Assembly (NCBI GenBank): GCA_032622095.1
Contig: CP136067.1
Location: 118,841,281-118,905,280, forward strand
Direction of reading: 5' to 3'
DNA from: Siphonodentalium dalli
Taxonomy: Eukaryota; Mollusca; Scaphopoda; Gadilida; Siphonodentaliidae
Length of the DNA: 64,000 nt
Below the pieces are notes generated by a model. That model had not been told where the DNA came from and made no database searches. It worked only from the letters and a program-made list of their open reading frames with translations. Positions 12,275 through 21,328 of the stretch are shown in pieces. Position numbers and translations under genes: made by a program. How positions within the stretch are numbered: the first letter of the stretch is position 1; each line of letters opens with the position of its first letter.

Positions 12275-13108
12275 GTTAATTGTAGGGCCCTGCAAATTGA
12301 TTCGATTCGATGCAATTCGAAATCGTTCGTCTGACTCGATTCTAAATCGGCTACCATGATTCGGATTTCGTCGAATCTTTGGTAACAGGTGCATTTCCGT
12401 GATTTCTACAAAACACAATGCTCTTACCAGAAAAGAAATTTCACTATAATAATGTAGTAAACGACGTAAACGTACCCACATACAGTTATATCTGATGGCA
12501 GGACAGGTAATGTTATGTTATCGCCAACTAACTAATTGACGCAATCTGTAAGAATGACATAAGTGAACAACAAAATTGCAATACAAGGCTGTGTGCTAGT
12601 TTCGTTCCAGGAATCAAGGGAATTCCATAACACACATGTATGCCAAATTATAGATCTTTGTAAATGCCAGTCGGAATCTAAGTCTTGAGTATTTTGTAAA
12701 TATTGTCCGGTAAGTCTGTCAGTTCAAGCGACAGACAACACAAAAAATACTGCGCTATTCAACGAAATGAAACAGGTATCACGCGTCAGGCTTGTCCGTA
12801 TTTACGTCGACATTGGCTCTCTCATGCATGTATGCTTTTATCTGTACTCGACGATTGCTTAGGCACAGAAAATGCATAGAGGTGTGTAGATAAGCACATC
12901 ATCTATGCATATTGCACAACATCGACAATCACCAAGCGGTTTTCGCCAGTCAATTTTAGGTGTTTCTTCAAGGAATGTTTTTGAACTGATTTGGCTCAGT
13001 AACAAAGCTTCGATTCGAGATTCGATTCAATTTCGAATCGTTTGCATGATTCGATTTGAGATTCGATTCGAAATGATAACACCCGATTCGCAGGCCCTTA
13101 GTTAATTG
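12275..13108. mobile_element. Non-autonomous hAT-like element with 8-bp target duplication
   Basis: The element spans 12283-13100 (818 bp) and is flanked on both sides by the 8-base duplication GTTAATTG (12275-12282 and 13101-13108). Its ends are TAGGGCCCTGCAAAT and, reversed, TAAGGGCCTGCGAAT, which fit the short TAGGG-type inverted ends of the hAT superfamily. Sub-terminal regions at both ends are rich in GATTCGA words. There is no transposase frame, so it would depend on an enzyme encoded elsewhere. Confidence 0.8.
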
Positions 13109-13286
13109 GTTCACGTCAATCACGATACCAATCCGGCACTCATTCCAAAAATGCAAAATATGTGATGCGAAAGCACAAATAATAACATTCCTCTTCCTTA
13201 ATTACAGACATAAACCAATAAACCACTCAATCAACGACAGTTGTAGTCTTTAATGAAATCAGTGCGAATGGCTAAATGTAGTCAGA

Positions 13287-13323
13287 CCTGACTTGATGAA
13301 CTTAATGTTCGTATCAAGTCAGG
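13287..13323. repeat. Strong hairpin CCTGACTTGAT...ATCAAGTCAGG
   Basis: An 11-bp perfect stem is extended by GAAC/GTTC after a 2-base bulge and encloses a 5-base loop. No neighbouring gene or element end explains it. Confidence 0.55.
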
Positions 13324-13605
13324 ACGCTGCCGCGGTGCAGTATGAGCGAGTAGCTAATTTTTTAAATACACTTAAATTTAATAATCAACTAACAGTCATT
13401 AATGTTAACAATATTGCAATCTAAATTAAATCTGACACCTACTAGTACCAGAAAGTGTGTATAATTCCGTAATTATTTAATCAAAAAATCCAATCGGAAA
13501 ACACATGTTGCAAATGGCCGAAGCAAGGCAAGTAGGCGGTCCTAAATATCACATGACAACACGTGCACGTCACATGTGACCGAAAAACATGGGGAGTTAA
13601 TACCC

Positions 13606-13945
13606 CTAGTAAGGCTGAAGGGGTCACTCTCACAAAAAAAAGTGCTGAAGGGTACACATTTTATGAAAATGTGCTGAAGGGTACACAGGTTTTGAATTGT
13701 CATTCTAAATGACGTTTAGTTTTCGTATCTGCCATGATTTCTGTTAGAGAATAATTGTTTATGTTCCAATGAACATTACAATTAACTGAAAACAAACTGC
13801 TGATGGGTGCCAGACTTTCAGAAACACAGTTTAAGTAACTGTTTTAGTGCCGATCACAAACCCTGTGTACCCTTTAGCACATTTTCAAACCCTGTGTACC
13901 CTTCAGCACTTTTTTTGGCGAGAGTGACCTCTTCAGCCCTAGTAA
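13606..13945. mobile_element. Foldback MITE with 7-bp target duplication
   Basis: The element spans 13613-13938 (326 bp). Both arms carry GGCTGAAG, GTCACTCTC, 'aaaaaaagtgctgaagggta' and 'caca' in inverted order; the sub-phrase 'gtgctgaagggtacac' is repeated within each arm. The flanks are the direct repeat CTAGTAA (13606-13612, 13939-13945). No coding frame is present. Superfamily is uncertain; a 7-8 bp duplication would suit hAT-like elements. Confidence 0.75.
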
Positions 13946-14673
13946 GGTTAGTAGAGCAAAGGTAACGTATGTGCAGGGTGTAGTTAAGGGCTTTGTGGAC
14001 CCAATTTTTCCAAACTTTTATAGAATCCAAATACAAGATTCTGTTCATGTATGTTAGTAATCATAGAAACCATGCCAATTGATGCAACATTTTATGAGTA
14101 TACTTATGGTGGATTATGTGTTAGAAATACAAAATGTGAACTTTATTGAGATTTACAAAAATGTAAAGGCAATGGTCCAAGAAAAACAAAGTCCATATCT
14201 AAGAATTAAATATGGGAATATGTACTGAACACTGTGATGAATGATGTACTACAAAAAAAAATTATATTTCTTGAGTGTTCTTTGAAAAAATTACTTTGAA
14301 CCAGCTGTTGACAAATAATACATACTTGCTTAAACATTGGCTGTGTGGATGCCAGCATGCATGGGTTAGCAGCTGGCCATTGTAAAGCAGTGGACTCTGT
14401 TTACAATAGAATGCTAATCCCCAATCAAACCCAACCAGACCATGCCATACTATTTCTAGTATGTATGTCAGCACTCACTCATAGGATAATCACCAGTTGA
14501 TGTGGAGTTGACACTGGTAAAAGCCATTCACACTGGACTGGACATAATGTGACCCATACCAGGTCTGGCAAATGTGAGAATACAGCTACAATAGCTGTAT
14601 TCAGCTAACCTAGCTGTATTCAGCTATATATTATACTCTCAAACCGGCTGTTTTTCGATAATAAACTAGAAGC

Positions 14674-15644
14674 GCTAATTTGCGCATCAAAATTAGGCTA
14701 CCCTATTCTCCGGTCACCCTCAACCAAATCAAAATCGTCGCTTGTGTTCTGACAAAGTGTTGCATTTGGTCGGCACGGCGATGGTGATTATGTGTGAAAA
14801 CTTACGGCGGTCGATGTCGGTCATAACGGTTAATAACTCTCTTATGCAATGCGGAATACCTTGAAAAATACATTAAATACAATATTTATCACCGAAGATG
14901 GAACATCTTAATCATAACTGGAAGTATCAATATGATGCTGCTAAAACGCAGTTTGGTTGGTGCGTTAAAACAGGTAAAAAAAAGGGGAACATCTCTAGCC
15001 AGAGTTTAACCGAGCGAGTTCCACTCACTGCTTGAGCTGATTCTCTCCAAAAATACGGAAACGCATACTTGTATGTCGAATCGCGAAAATACAAATACCA
15101 ATGTTATGTTTAGTAAGTTTTCACACATTATATATTTTCCCGCCAAAACAGATTGAATAGTTCTGACTCGCTAACAACCAGGACTTCATGTTTGAAATAC
15201 TTCAGAAATTATATAAGTCGCATTTTCATTTCAGTTGTCCCTATGTTGTGCCATACATTTGCAATATGCCGCACAATATCTGTATATACAGTTATGAATA
15301 GTTACCAGTATCGCTCACAAACCGCTAGTGGTATGCAATTCTAAATGCTTGATATAGGTACATGTACACCATTCTAACGCCCCCTACCGGTTTAGCATCG
15401 GGAAGAAGTAAACGAGTGTTTGGGATGAATTTGATCTTTATTTTATAAGTTAGTTAATGAATGCATTTGGAGAAAATAGTCCCCAGAATATTTACTGACA
15501 TCGACCACCGTAGTAAGTTTTCACACAAAATCAGAATTGCCGTGTCGACAAAAGGCAACACTTTGTCAGAACACAAGCGACGATTTTGATTTGGTTGAGG
15601 GTGACCGGAGAATATGGTAGCATAATTTTGATGCGCAAATTAGC
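14674..15644. mobile_element. Inner foldback next to the retroelement
   Basis: Arms 14674-14830 and about 15490-15644 are inverted copies sharing 'gctaatttgcgcatcaaaat', 'ctccggtcaccctcaacc', 'gtcgcttgtgttctgac' and 'gtgtgaaaactta'. The centre is unrepeated and contains a small frame from ATG 14898, 25 codons up to an ACAG/GTAAAA donor-like site, with no recognisable product. The retroelement repeat starts at the base after the right arm, so retroelement insertion or reverse transcription probably used this end. Confidence 0.65.
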
Positions 15645-15707
15645 TTTGTATATAAGAAGGTGTATGTACATCCAACCGAAAGCCAATGACTGGCGGTAGC
15701 GTATGTT
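15645..15707 (-). repeat. Terminal direct repeat, 3' copy (63 bp)
   Basis: Base-for-base identical to 19684-19746. Contains a small conserved hairpin: GCCA/TGGC stem with loop ATGAC and an outer CC/GG pair set off by GAAA. It is not a canonical hammerhead ribozyme. Confidence 0.85.
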
Positions 15708-15837
15708 CCAAGGTGCCCGACACTATATGCTATAAATTTGGAAAGTCACTGTAAGCTAGTGTTTCGTGTCAATTTTTATTCGCCGACTACTCGTCAGGGG
15801 ACAGGCGATTTAATTAGATAAGTTGACATTTTATATG

Positions 15838-16004
15838 TCTGTTAACATGTATTCCATGTGTATATAGTTTGGGCCACGTCATGTGGTTTTGTTGGATTTG
15901 CAAATTTCATGCAATCATTCTGTTAACATGTATTCCATGTGTAAATAGTTTTTGCCACGTCATGTGGGATTGTAGGATTTGCAATTTTCATGCAATCATT
16001 CTGT
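15838..16004 (-). repeat. Tandem duplication (2 x about 83 bp) in the retroelement 3' region
   Basis: Two units share 'ctgttaacatgtattccatg', 'gccacgtcatgtgg' and 'ttcatgcaatcattctgtt'. The first differs from the second at about eight sites. Each contains the near-palindrome CCACGTCATGTGG. It lies downstream of the reverse transcriptase stop codon, so it would be in the 3' untranslated region. Confidence 0.8.
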
Positions 16005-16594
16005 TGGATGGTTTGTAGTTTCAGCCTCTCAGCGTTCGCTGCCGATGTGAAAACTGCATGTCGGGTCGCTTTAAGATAGACCTGACTTCTAACCAGTTTA
16101 AACTGGTTAATCTCCGAGGTTAGCCGATTGAATGCGAGTTGTGATAAGCAAAAATCATGCTGGGTTGGTAATGTTACCGAATAGCGCCCACGACGTGCGG
16201 TATCCCTTTGTGGTTACTTCACATGTGCGAATGTTACAAGTGTGAAAGTTTGATCCGTGATTAATCACTTGTTAGTGAATCGTTAGGACAATTGAAATCT
16301 CTTTGTGTGAGAGGGTTATCGCTGTTGCGTCAAGAATTAATTGATCAAAATGAATCAGCTTGTTTGATCAAAATATAGCGTCTGTCAGTGTAGCAATTGA
16401 GGAAATTCTAGTTCCTGTATTTGGGAGTCGAACTCAGTGACCTTCTCACGGAGGCCCGGTTCCATTACGTAACAGGTTGTGGCGTTCTGGTCTCGTCGGT
16501 ATTAAAGACGCTTGGCATTTTTATGAGAAATTATCAGCTCACGGCCATTTTCCGGCTAAATATTAACCCTTGACTTCTAAGGAACGCAGCTTAG

Positions 16595-18550
16595 TTAGGC
16601 GTTTAGATTGAATAAAGAGCGTTTTTTCGACAATATTTCACCCAATTTGCGGGTACGTCGGAAGACCAGACGTGGTGGTTCCTCAAATATTTCCTGCATT
16701 GAGGCTTCTTTGGAAAGAATTCCCCAGTTGTCCTTCAGGATATTACCAATTCTTTTGGCGCCTGGGTGGTATATCGTGCACATTGTCGGTTTTATATTTG
16801 TATTGTTTATATTTTTGGTTTTGCATTTCAAAAGTTCATTTCGTTTGTCAAATGTGACAGTATTAGAATATTGTTCTATTTCTTTTGCGCTGTAGCCCCT
16901 GTTTCTGAGTCTGTCGGCAAACATTCCGCGTTTAATGTCAAAATCCTTCTTGTTGTTGGAATTTCGTAGGTATCTCGTGCATTCACCAATGATGAATGAT
17001 TTAAAGTTATTCGTTGAGTGACTCGATTCCCGATGTAAATATTGAAAAGAATCTGTCGGTTTGGTGTGGCATTTTAGATCCAGAATGTGTATTTCTTCAA
17101 ATCGCTTCCCTTTGTAGATATCTAGGTCTAGAAATGTGCAGTTTTGCTGGTTGATATTGAATGTGAACTTTAGTAAGTCATGTGCTTTGTTTGCTATTTC
17201 AAAGAGGGCTAGTATTTCCTCGATTTGCCCGTTGAATATAATCAGGCCATCATCTCTGAATCTTTTATGAAAAAGTATTTTGTTTTTGTGAGGGAATGCC
17301 TCAATCAGTTGGTTTATATGTCTGTGAATTGCTATATCGCAAATTTCAGGGCTAGGTTTAGCACCTTGGGCAGCTCCAACGATTTGTCTAAAGCATTTAC
17401 CGTTAAATGTAAATTCATTGGTTTCTAGAATGAGTTTTGCTATCTCCACCAAGTCATTTGTCGGTGGTCTTTTTACTGGGAGCGTGTTTTCCATGTATTC
17501 ATCGAGGTCGATTTTTAGAGCTTCCAGAAGTTCACCGAATCGTAGGTTCGTGTATAGACTAGTAATATCATAGGTTACTAGTAGAGAGTTATTTTCAACA
17601 GTAATTTTTTCGAGTTGATTAATAAGGTCAACTGTGCCTTTTATATAGGTTGGTTGTTTTTGGACTATTGGTTGAAGAAAGTAGTCAAGGAAATGTCCGA
17701 TTTTTTCAATTGGGCTGCCTGTCTGAGATATGATTGGTCTCGCAGGCGGTATTATTTTAACCCCTGTGTCGTTGAAAGCCGGGTCGATGTTTTTGAGTTT
17801 ATCCCCAATCTTGTGGATTTTCATCAGGAAGTATATGTACGGAGTGTTGAGTTGTTCAATCCTGTTGAATAAAAATGATCTAGTAGTATCATCTATCGAT
17901 TTTTCTAGGTGCATCCTATGTACCAAGGTGAGCACTTTGGAGTGAGTTAATTTTATGTCAATTTCCGGTATTTCCTCATAGTGTATACCGTCATTCATTT
18001 GTTTTAAGCCTTCTGATATGTAATCAGCCATGTCAATTATGACAGTAGTATTATTTTTGTCTGCTTTCATAATAATAATATTATCGTTATTCTTCAAGTT
18101 CTTGAGGGCAGTCCTCATTTCAGGATTGAGATTGTCCCTTTTCTGTATTTTGTAATCCGATACTTGTATTTTGCAAGCATACAAATAATCTTCCAGAGCG
18201 TTACCTCCCAATGGAGGGGCAAATTTAGATTTGGTTTTGAATGGATGTGGAAACCAAGTAGTTCCTGTGTTTGGAATCAGGTATTTAATGCGCATTTTCC
18301 TTTCAAATGCGACGAAATCACGCATTATTTCTCTCCTGTTTATTCTTTCAGTGGGTATGAAGTTTAGGCCGTAGCCAAGTAGGATTATTTCTGAGTCGTC
18401 CAGCTTCTTACTCGATAGGTTCCTAATGAAACTTTTGGCTAGAGTTACTCTAGAAGATTTGGTATTAAACTGGGCCTTCTTGTTTTTCATCTTAGTAGTT
18501 TTTATACGATTTTGTATCCCTCTGGTTTTGCGTTTAAATTTCCTGCTCAT
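16595..18550 (-). CDS. Penelope-like reverse transcriptase, endonuclease-less
   Basis: An intact 651-codon frame from ATG 18550 to TAA 16595. It can be read upstream to 18679, but that would need a TTG start. The protein polymerises DNA on an RNA template for retrotransposition. Residue numbers here count from 18679 (subtract 43 for the ATG form): a basic N-terminus (44-70, MSRKFKRKTRG), the Penelope signature 'MKADKNNTTVIID' (204-216), 'RPIISQTGSP' (314-323), catalytic motif A 'VTYDITSLYTN' (Asp371), motif B 'GAAQGAKPSPE' (435-445), motif C 'RFRDDG' (Asp476, Asp477), 'CTFLDLDI' (514-521) and the C-terminal 'PPRLVFRRTRKLGEIL' (668-683). In canonical Penelope elements that last motif precedes a GIY-YIG nuclease, but here the protein ends eleven residues later. 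Endonuclease-less relatives (Athena, Coprina) are known at telomeres. Motif C has FRDD where YxDD is usual. Family assignment is firm; clade is not. Confidence 0.88.
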   Translation of the reverse strand: MSRKFKRKTRGIQNRIKTTKMKNKKAQFNTKSSRVTLAKSFIRNLSSKKLDDSEIILLGYGLNFIPTERINRREIMRDFVAFERKMRIKYLIPNTGTTWFPHPFKTKSKFAPPLGGNALEDYLYACKIQVSDYKIQKRDNLNPEMRTALKNLKNNDNIIIMKADKNNTTVIIDMADYISEGLKQMNDGIHYEEIPEIDIKLTHSKVLTLVHRMHLEKSIDDTTRSFLFNRIEQLNTPYIYFLMKIHKIGDKLKNIDPAFNDTGVKIIPPARPIISQTGSPIEKIGHFLDYFLQPIVQKQPTYIKGTVDLINQLEKITVENNSLLVTYDITSLYTNLRFGELLEALKIDLDEYMENTLPVKRPPTNDLVEIAKLILETNEFTFNGKCFRQIVGAAQGAKPSPEICDIAIHRHINQLIEAFPHKNKILFHKRFRDDGLIIFNGQIEEILALFEIANKAHDLLKFTFNINQQNCTFLDLDIYKGKRFEEIHILDLKCHTKPTDSFQYLHRESSHSTNNFKSFIIGECTRYLRNSNNKKDFDIKRGMFADRLRNRGYSAKEIEQYSNTVTFDKRNELLKCKTKNINNTNIKPTMCTIYHPGAKRIGNILKDNWGILSKEASMQEIFEEPPRLVFRRTRKLGEILSKKRSLFNLNA

Positions 18551-18970
18551 AGTTTGGGGGTTATCAATTTTAGCGTCAAGGCTATGATTTGCAATATTAG
18601 CGTCAAGGCTGTGGTAATGCACTATAGTTTGTGCGATGGGTATTGTAGTGTAATGACTATTGGCAATGGCGCTCTTCAATCATTGGTTGGCTGGAAACTG
18701 ACAGTTTGGGTGTCTGTCTAATAGGCGTGGTTTACTCAGCACCTGGCTACTACATTGCTTTTGAGAGCAGGTTGAATATTATGCATATGTGGATCATATA
18801 TCCAATATCCCGTGGGGGTCCATACACCAATTCGTGTATTATATACGAGTCATTTAGATAAATGTCAAGTATGGTTGGAGTGTACCAACGGGTCTGTACA
18901 TTCAGACAGAGAGGTTAATGATTTGTACTGTATAGCAATTTTATAAAGTCCACTTTAATAAGATTTGGTT

Positions 18971-18986
18971 GGCCCTGAAAAGGGCC
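18971..18986 (-). promoter_or_regulatory. Histone-mRNA-type 3' stem-loop
   Basis: On the minus strand the sequence is GGCCCTTTTCAGGGCC: a perfect 6-bp stem (GGCCCT/AGGGCC) with the tetraloop TTTC, preceded by CAAAAC and followed by AACCAA. This equals the metazoan replication-dependent histone 3' signal, including the A-rich 5' flank and ACC-like 3' flank. In histone mRNAs SLBP binds it and U7 snRNP directs cleavage a few bases downstream. A weak purine stretch 'AAAGTGGA' about 11 bases after the stem could stand for the histone downstream element. It begins 25 bases after the ORF1 stop codon. Confidence 0.75.
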
Positions 18987-19011
18987 GTTTTGTTTGTGTG
19001 CTGGTTGCTCC

Positions 19012-19623
19012 TTATGTGTATTTCGAAAATCGTGGCCGCGTTGAGTCACGACGGTCATCTCGGTGGTTCTCTCTCTCGTATGGTCTTTTTTGTCTTCTGT
19101 CTCTTCTGTCCGATTTCGATCCTGCTATGAACTCATTGAGTTTTTCCCGGTACTTTTCTTGGATAGCCCGAGCATTATCATGGAGCTTTTTCCTCACTGG
19201 CCCCGACTGCGCCTCTGTCATTGGCGGCAGATCCTCTAACGCCTCGTCAAACGTTTGTTTTAGACTGCCATTGTGTTCCGCAATCTTCGCATCGAGTGTT
19301 GACACGAATTGCTTGAGGAAGCCATTTCTTGCTTCCAGCAGGGCACCAGATAAAGCTGTAACCAACTCTGTTGTGGCCTCATCCGTTCCAATATGGATGC
19401 GATCCAAGTCCATTTGGAATTTTATGAAGTGTGGAGTCGTGCCTTGCGTCATTGCACTGGTGACCATAGATTTGAGTGTCAGCAAGGGCTGTCTCTGTTT
19501 GGAGATGTCCTCCATGGTTTCAGTCGCCAGCTCGATTCTTGTATATTCTATTCCCCGTACAGCTTGGCTGGATGGTACTGGTACATCGAGATCAAAGTTG
19601 ATGCTGGAGTTTTCGGCGTCCAT
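19012..19623 (-). CDS. Retroelement ORF1, 203 residues, unknown fold
   Basis: An intact frame from ATG 19623 to TAA 19012, starting about 60 bases after the 5' terminal repeat. I do not recognise the family. Residues 1-40 are acidic and polar. Residues 40-160 look alpha-helical with regular leucines, and a coiled coil is possible around 100-125 and 135-165. The last 45 residues are strongly basic and arginine-rich (KSDRRDRRQKRPYEREN and onwards), which suggests nucleic-acid binding. By analogy with ORF1 proteins of other retroelements it may package the template RNA (inference). The opposite-strand frame at 18965-19642 is a shadow. A histone-type stem-loop follows the stop, 420 bases before the reverse transcriptase. 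Confidence 0.7.
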   Translation of the reverse strand: MDAENSSINFDLDVPVPSSQAVRGIEYTRIELATETMEDISKQRQPLLTLKSMVTSAMTQGTTPHFIKFQMDLDRIHIGTDEATTELVTALSGALLEARNGFLKQFVSTLDAKIAEHNGSLKQTFDEALEDLPPMTEAQSGPVRKKLHDNARAIQEKYREKLNEFIAGSKSDRRDRRQKRPYERENHRDDRRDSTRPRFSKYT

Positions 19624-19683
19624 TATTTTTGAGTATAGATAAGCGGAATGAATAGTTTAGTTGGAAATTTGCTCATGTCAAGT

Positions 19684-19746
19684 TTTGTATATAAGAAGGT
19701 GTATGTACATCCAACCGAAAGCCAATGACTGGCGGTAGCGTATGTT
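19684..19746 (-). repeat. Terminal direct repeat, 5' copy (63 bp)
   Basis: Identical to 15645-15707. It is followed at 19747-19808 by inverted fragments of itself ('ggttggatgtacatacacc' and 'acataca..ttcttatatac'), so the 5' end is a small inverted cluster, as described for pseudo-LTRs of Penelope-like elements. Confidence 0.85.
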
Positions 19747-20884
19747 TCGGTTGGATGTACATACACCATTTTATATACAAACTTACATACACCTTCTTAT
19801 ATACAAAAATCGAAAAACAGCCGGTTTGAGAGTATAATATATAGCTGAATACAGCTATTGTAGCTGTATTCTCACATTTGCCAGACCTGCATACACTGCT
19901 GTCTCTTTGTCAACCATATTGTGAAGTTAGTATATCATTTGTCAACAACCGGTTCATAGTAATTTTTTCCAAGAACGCTCAAAAAATATAATATTTTTTT
20001 TGTAGCACATCATTCATCACAGTGTTCAGTACATATTCCCATATTTGATTCTTAGATTTGGACTTTGTTTTTCTTGGACCATTGCCTGTAAATTTTATTT
20101 TTTAAATCTCTATAAAGTTCACATTTTGTATTTCTAACATAATCCACCATGAAGTACATGTATAATCTCAAAATGTTGCATCAATGGCCATGGTTTCTAT
20201 TATTACTAATATACATGAACATAATCCTTTATTTGGTCTCTATAAAATTTTGGGAAATTTTGGAAAAATTGGGTCCACAAAGCCCTTAAACTCGACCTAA
20301 TTGTGGATAGTTCGGATATTCCAAGGGGATTAACGAGTGCGTGCAATGACATGTTGCGGTCACATGTTATGGTAGACATGTCAGTGTTTACGTTCTGTTA
20401 TTTGTCGGATTTTAAGAATAAATGACATGTGGGTGAGTGGATGGTTTCAAACTTATTTATATTAGTATTTAGTTGATAAATACATGTGCATTGCCATTGG
20501 TTGATTGGATTGGTCATAATTGTTACTTTTATTGAAAAGGCCAAAACGAAGAATACCTGTGTTTAGGGTAACCTGCCCGCCCCTACTCAAAACCTGCCGC
20601 CAAATTCCATTTTATCATTTTTCAAAAATTTCCTCCGACTTCATTTTATTTTTTTGTAATTAGGAATTCGCGACTACGGAATTAGCTTAAACAAGTAAAC
20701 CATTTCCTTGCAAATATCGTCAATTCACGAAAAACGGAAGTGCTGCCATTGTTGTTGTAGTATATTCGTATTCCCTCGTCATTGTTCGGCAAACCTCGCC
20801 GATTTCTCGAAAGCGGAAACCAGAAAACACGCGATATGTATTAACTAGCAAATAGAAAGTAACCGGATATTTTGCCGATTGAAT

Positions 20885-21145
20885 ATGGCGGAAACACTTC
20901 CGTGTGCGGATAGATCCTGCGTTTTAGCTATTAAACTTCACAAATGCGTTCATATGAATCAGAATAGAAACATGGCGCCTGTCAACTATAGCACAGACAT
21001 GTTGTCGTGCGTGAACCGGTACCACACGGATTCTGAACTGACAGAAAAGGACATAGTAATAAAATGTCAGATTAAAAATAATTATGTACGTCACGTTCGC
21101 CTTGCCGCATGTATGTGCCATTTCCAATGGAGGAACTCTTGTTAA
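20885..21145 (+). CDS. Candidate first exon, unknown product
   Basis: A frame opens with ATATGGCGG (Met-Ala-Glu), a typical animal start context, below a CG-rich leader (20740-20880). About 86 codons follow to the stop at 21145, rich in Cys, Asn and His. The stretch 'VNRYHTDSELTEKDIV' reads like real protein, but I recognise no domain. A donor-like 'tatGTACGT' falls at about 21084, so the coding part may end there. It would sit on the strand opposite NDUFA8 and downstream of its first exon. A chance frame in a CG-rich segment is a real alternative. Confidence 0.25.
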   Translation: MAETLPCADRSCVLAIKLHKCVHMNQNRNMAPVNYSTDMLSCVNRYHTDSELTEKDIVIKCQIKNNYVRHVRLAACMCHFQWRNSC

Positions 21146-21328
21146 ATTCACCTTCTGAGTTGAATATTTCGCAAAATTTCTTAGTATTCGAGTCGGTGGA
21201 TAAACAAAATATCATAAGTGTCTTGTGTGGGAAATTGAACAGTAATATGTCCACTCGTAGGATTTGGCCTGTAATATCCGAGCTTCAGCATGAACATAAA
21301 CTGTTTAATTTCCAACACTAGACACTTA

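Larger units (their letters stand above)
15645..19808 (-). mobile_element. Penelope-like retroelement with two ORFs and 63-bp terminal repeats
   Basis: Read on the minus strand the order is: terminal repeat (19746-19684), 60-base leader, ORF1 (19623-19012), histone-type stem-loop (18986-18971), a 420-base gap, reverse transcriptase ORF (18550-16595), an 890-base 3' region with an 84-bp tandem duplication, and terminal repeat (15707-15645). Inverted fragments of the terminal repeat follow at 19747-19808. Direct terminal repeats with partial inverted copies are the known habit of Penelope-like elements (pseudo-LTRs). No GIY-YIG endonuclease is visible. The element appears intact at the ORF level, and both ORFs lack stops and frameshifts. 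Confidence 0.8.
13984..20289. mobile_element. Composite foldback element bounded by TTAA
   Basis: Left arm 13988-14659 and right arm 19809-20285 are imperfect inverted copies. They can be followed from 'GGGCTTTGTGGACCCAATTT' at the outer ends to 'aaaccggctgtttttcgat' at the inner ends; the right arm is shorter. TTAA sits immediately outside both ends (13984-13987, 20286-20289), as expected for piggyBac-type insertion, although the GGG start is unusual. Inside lie a second foldback (14674-15644) and a Penelope-like retroelement (15645-19808). No transposase frame is seen. Confidence 0.65.

Noticed and set aside
14898-14973. Small frame MEHLNHNWKYQ... with a GTAAAA donor inside the inner foldback
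   Set aside because: Only 25 codons, inside a foldback element, with no recognisable domain and a weak donor.
15735-15805. Hammerhead-like core (CTGACGAG ... CGAAAC) on the minus strand of the retroelement 3' region
   Set aside because: A stem II can be drawn only with a bulge, and the base that should be U opposite A15.1 after stem III is A. The key residue is missing, so I do not call a ribozyme.
16425-16480. tRNA-like B-box 'gttcgactcc' on the minus strand
   Set aside because: The T-arm does not pair and no A-box or acceptor stem fits, so neither a tRNA nor a SINE head is supported.
18551-18679. N-terminal extension of the reverse transcriptase frame to 18679
   Set aside because: The start there would be TTG; the only ATG is at 18550, and the extension contains a direct repeat ('SLDA' twice) typical of non-coding leader.
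18965-19642. 225-codon plus-strand frame opposite ORF1
   Set aside because: It is an antisense shadow. The minus-strand frame has the better start, basic tail and element context.
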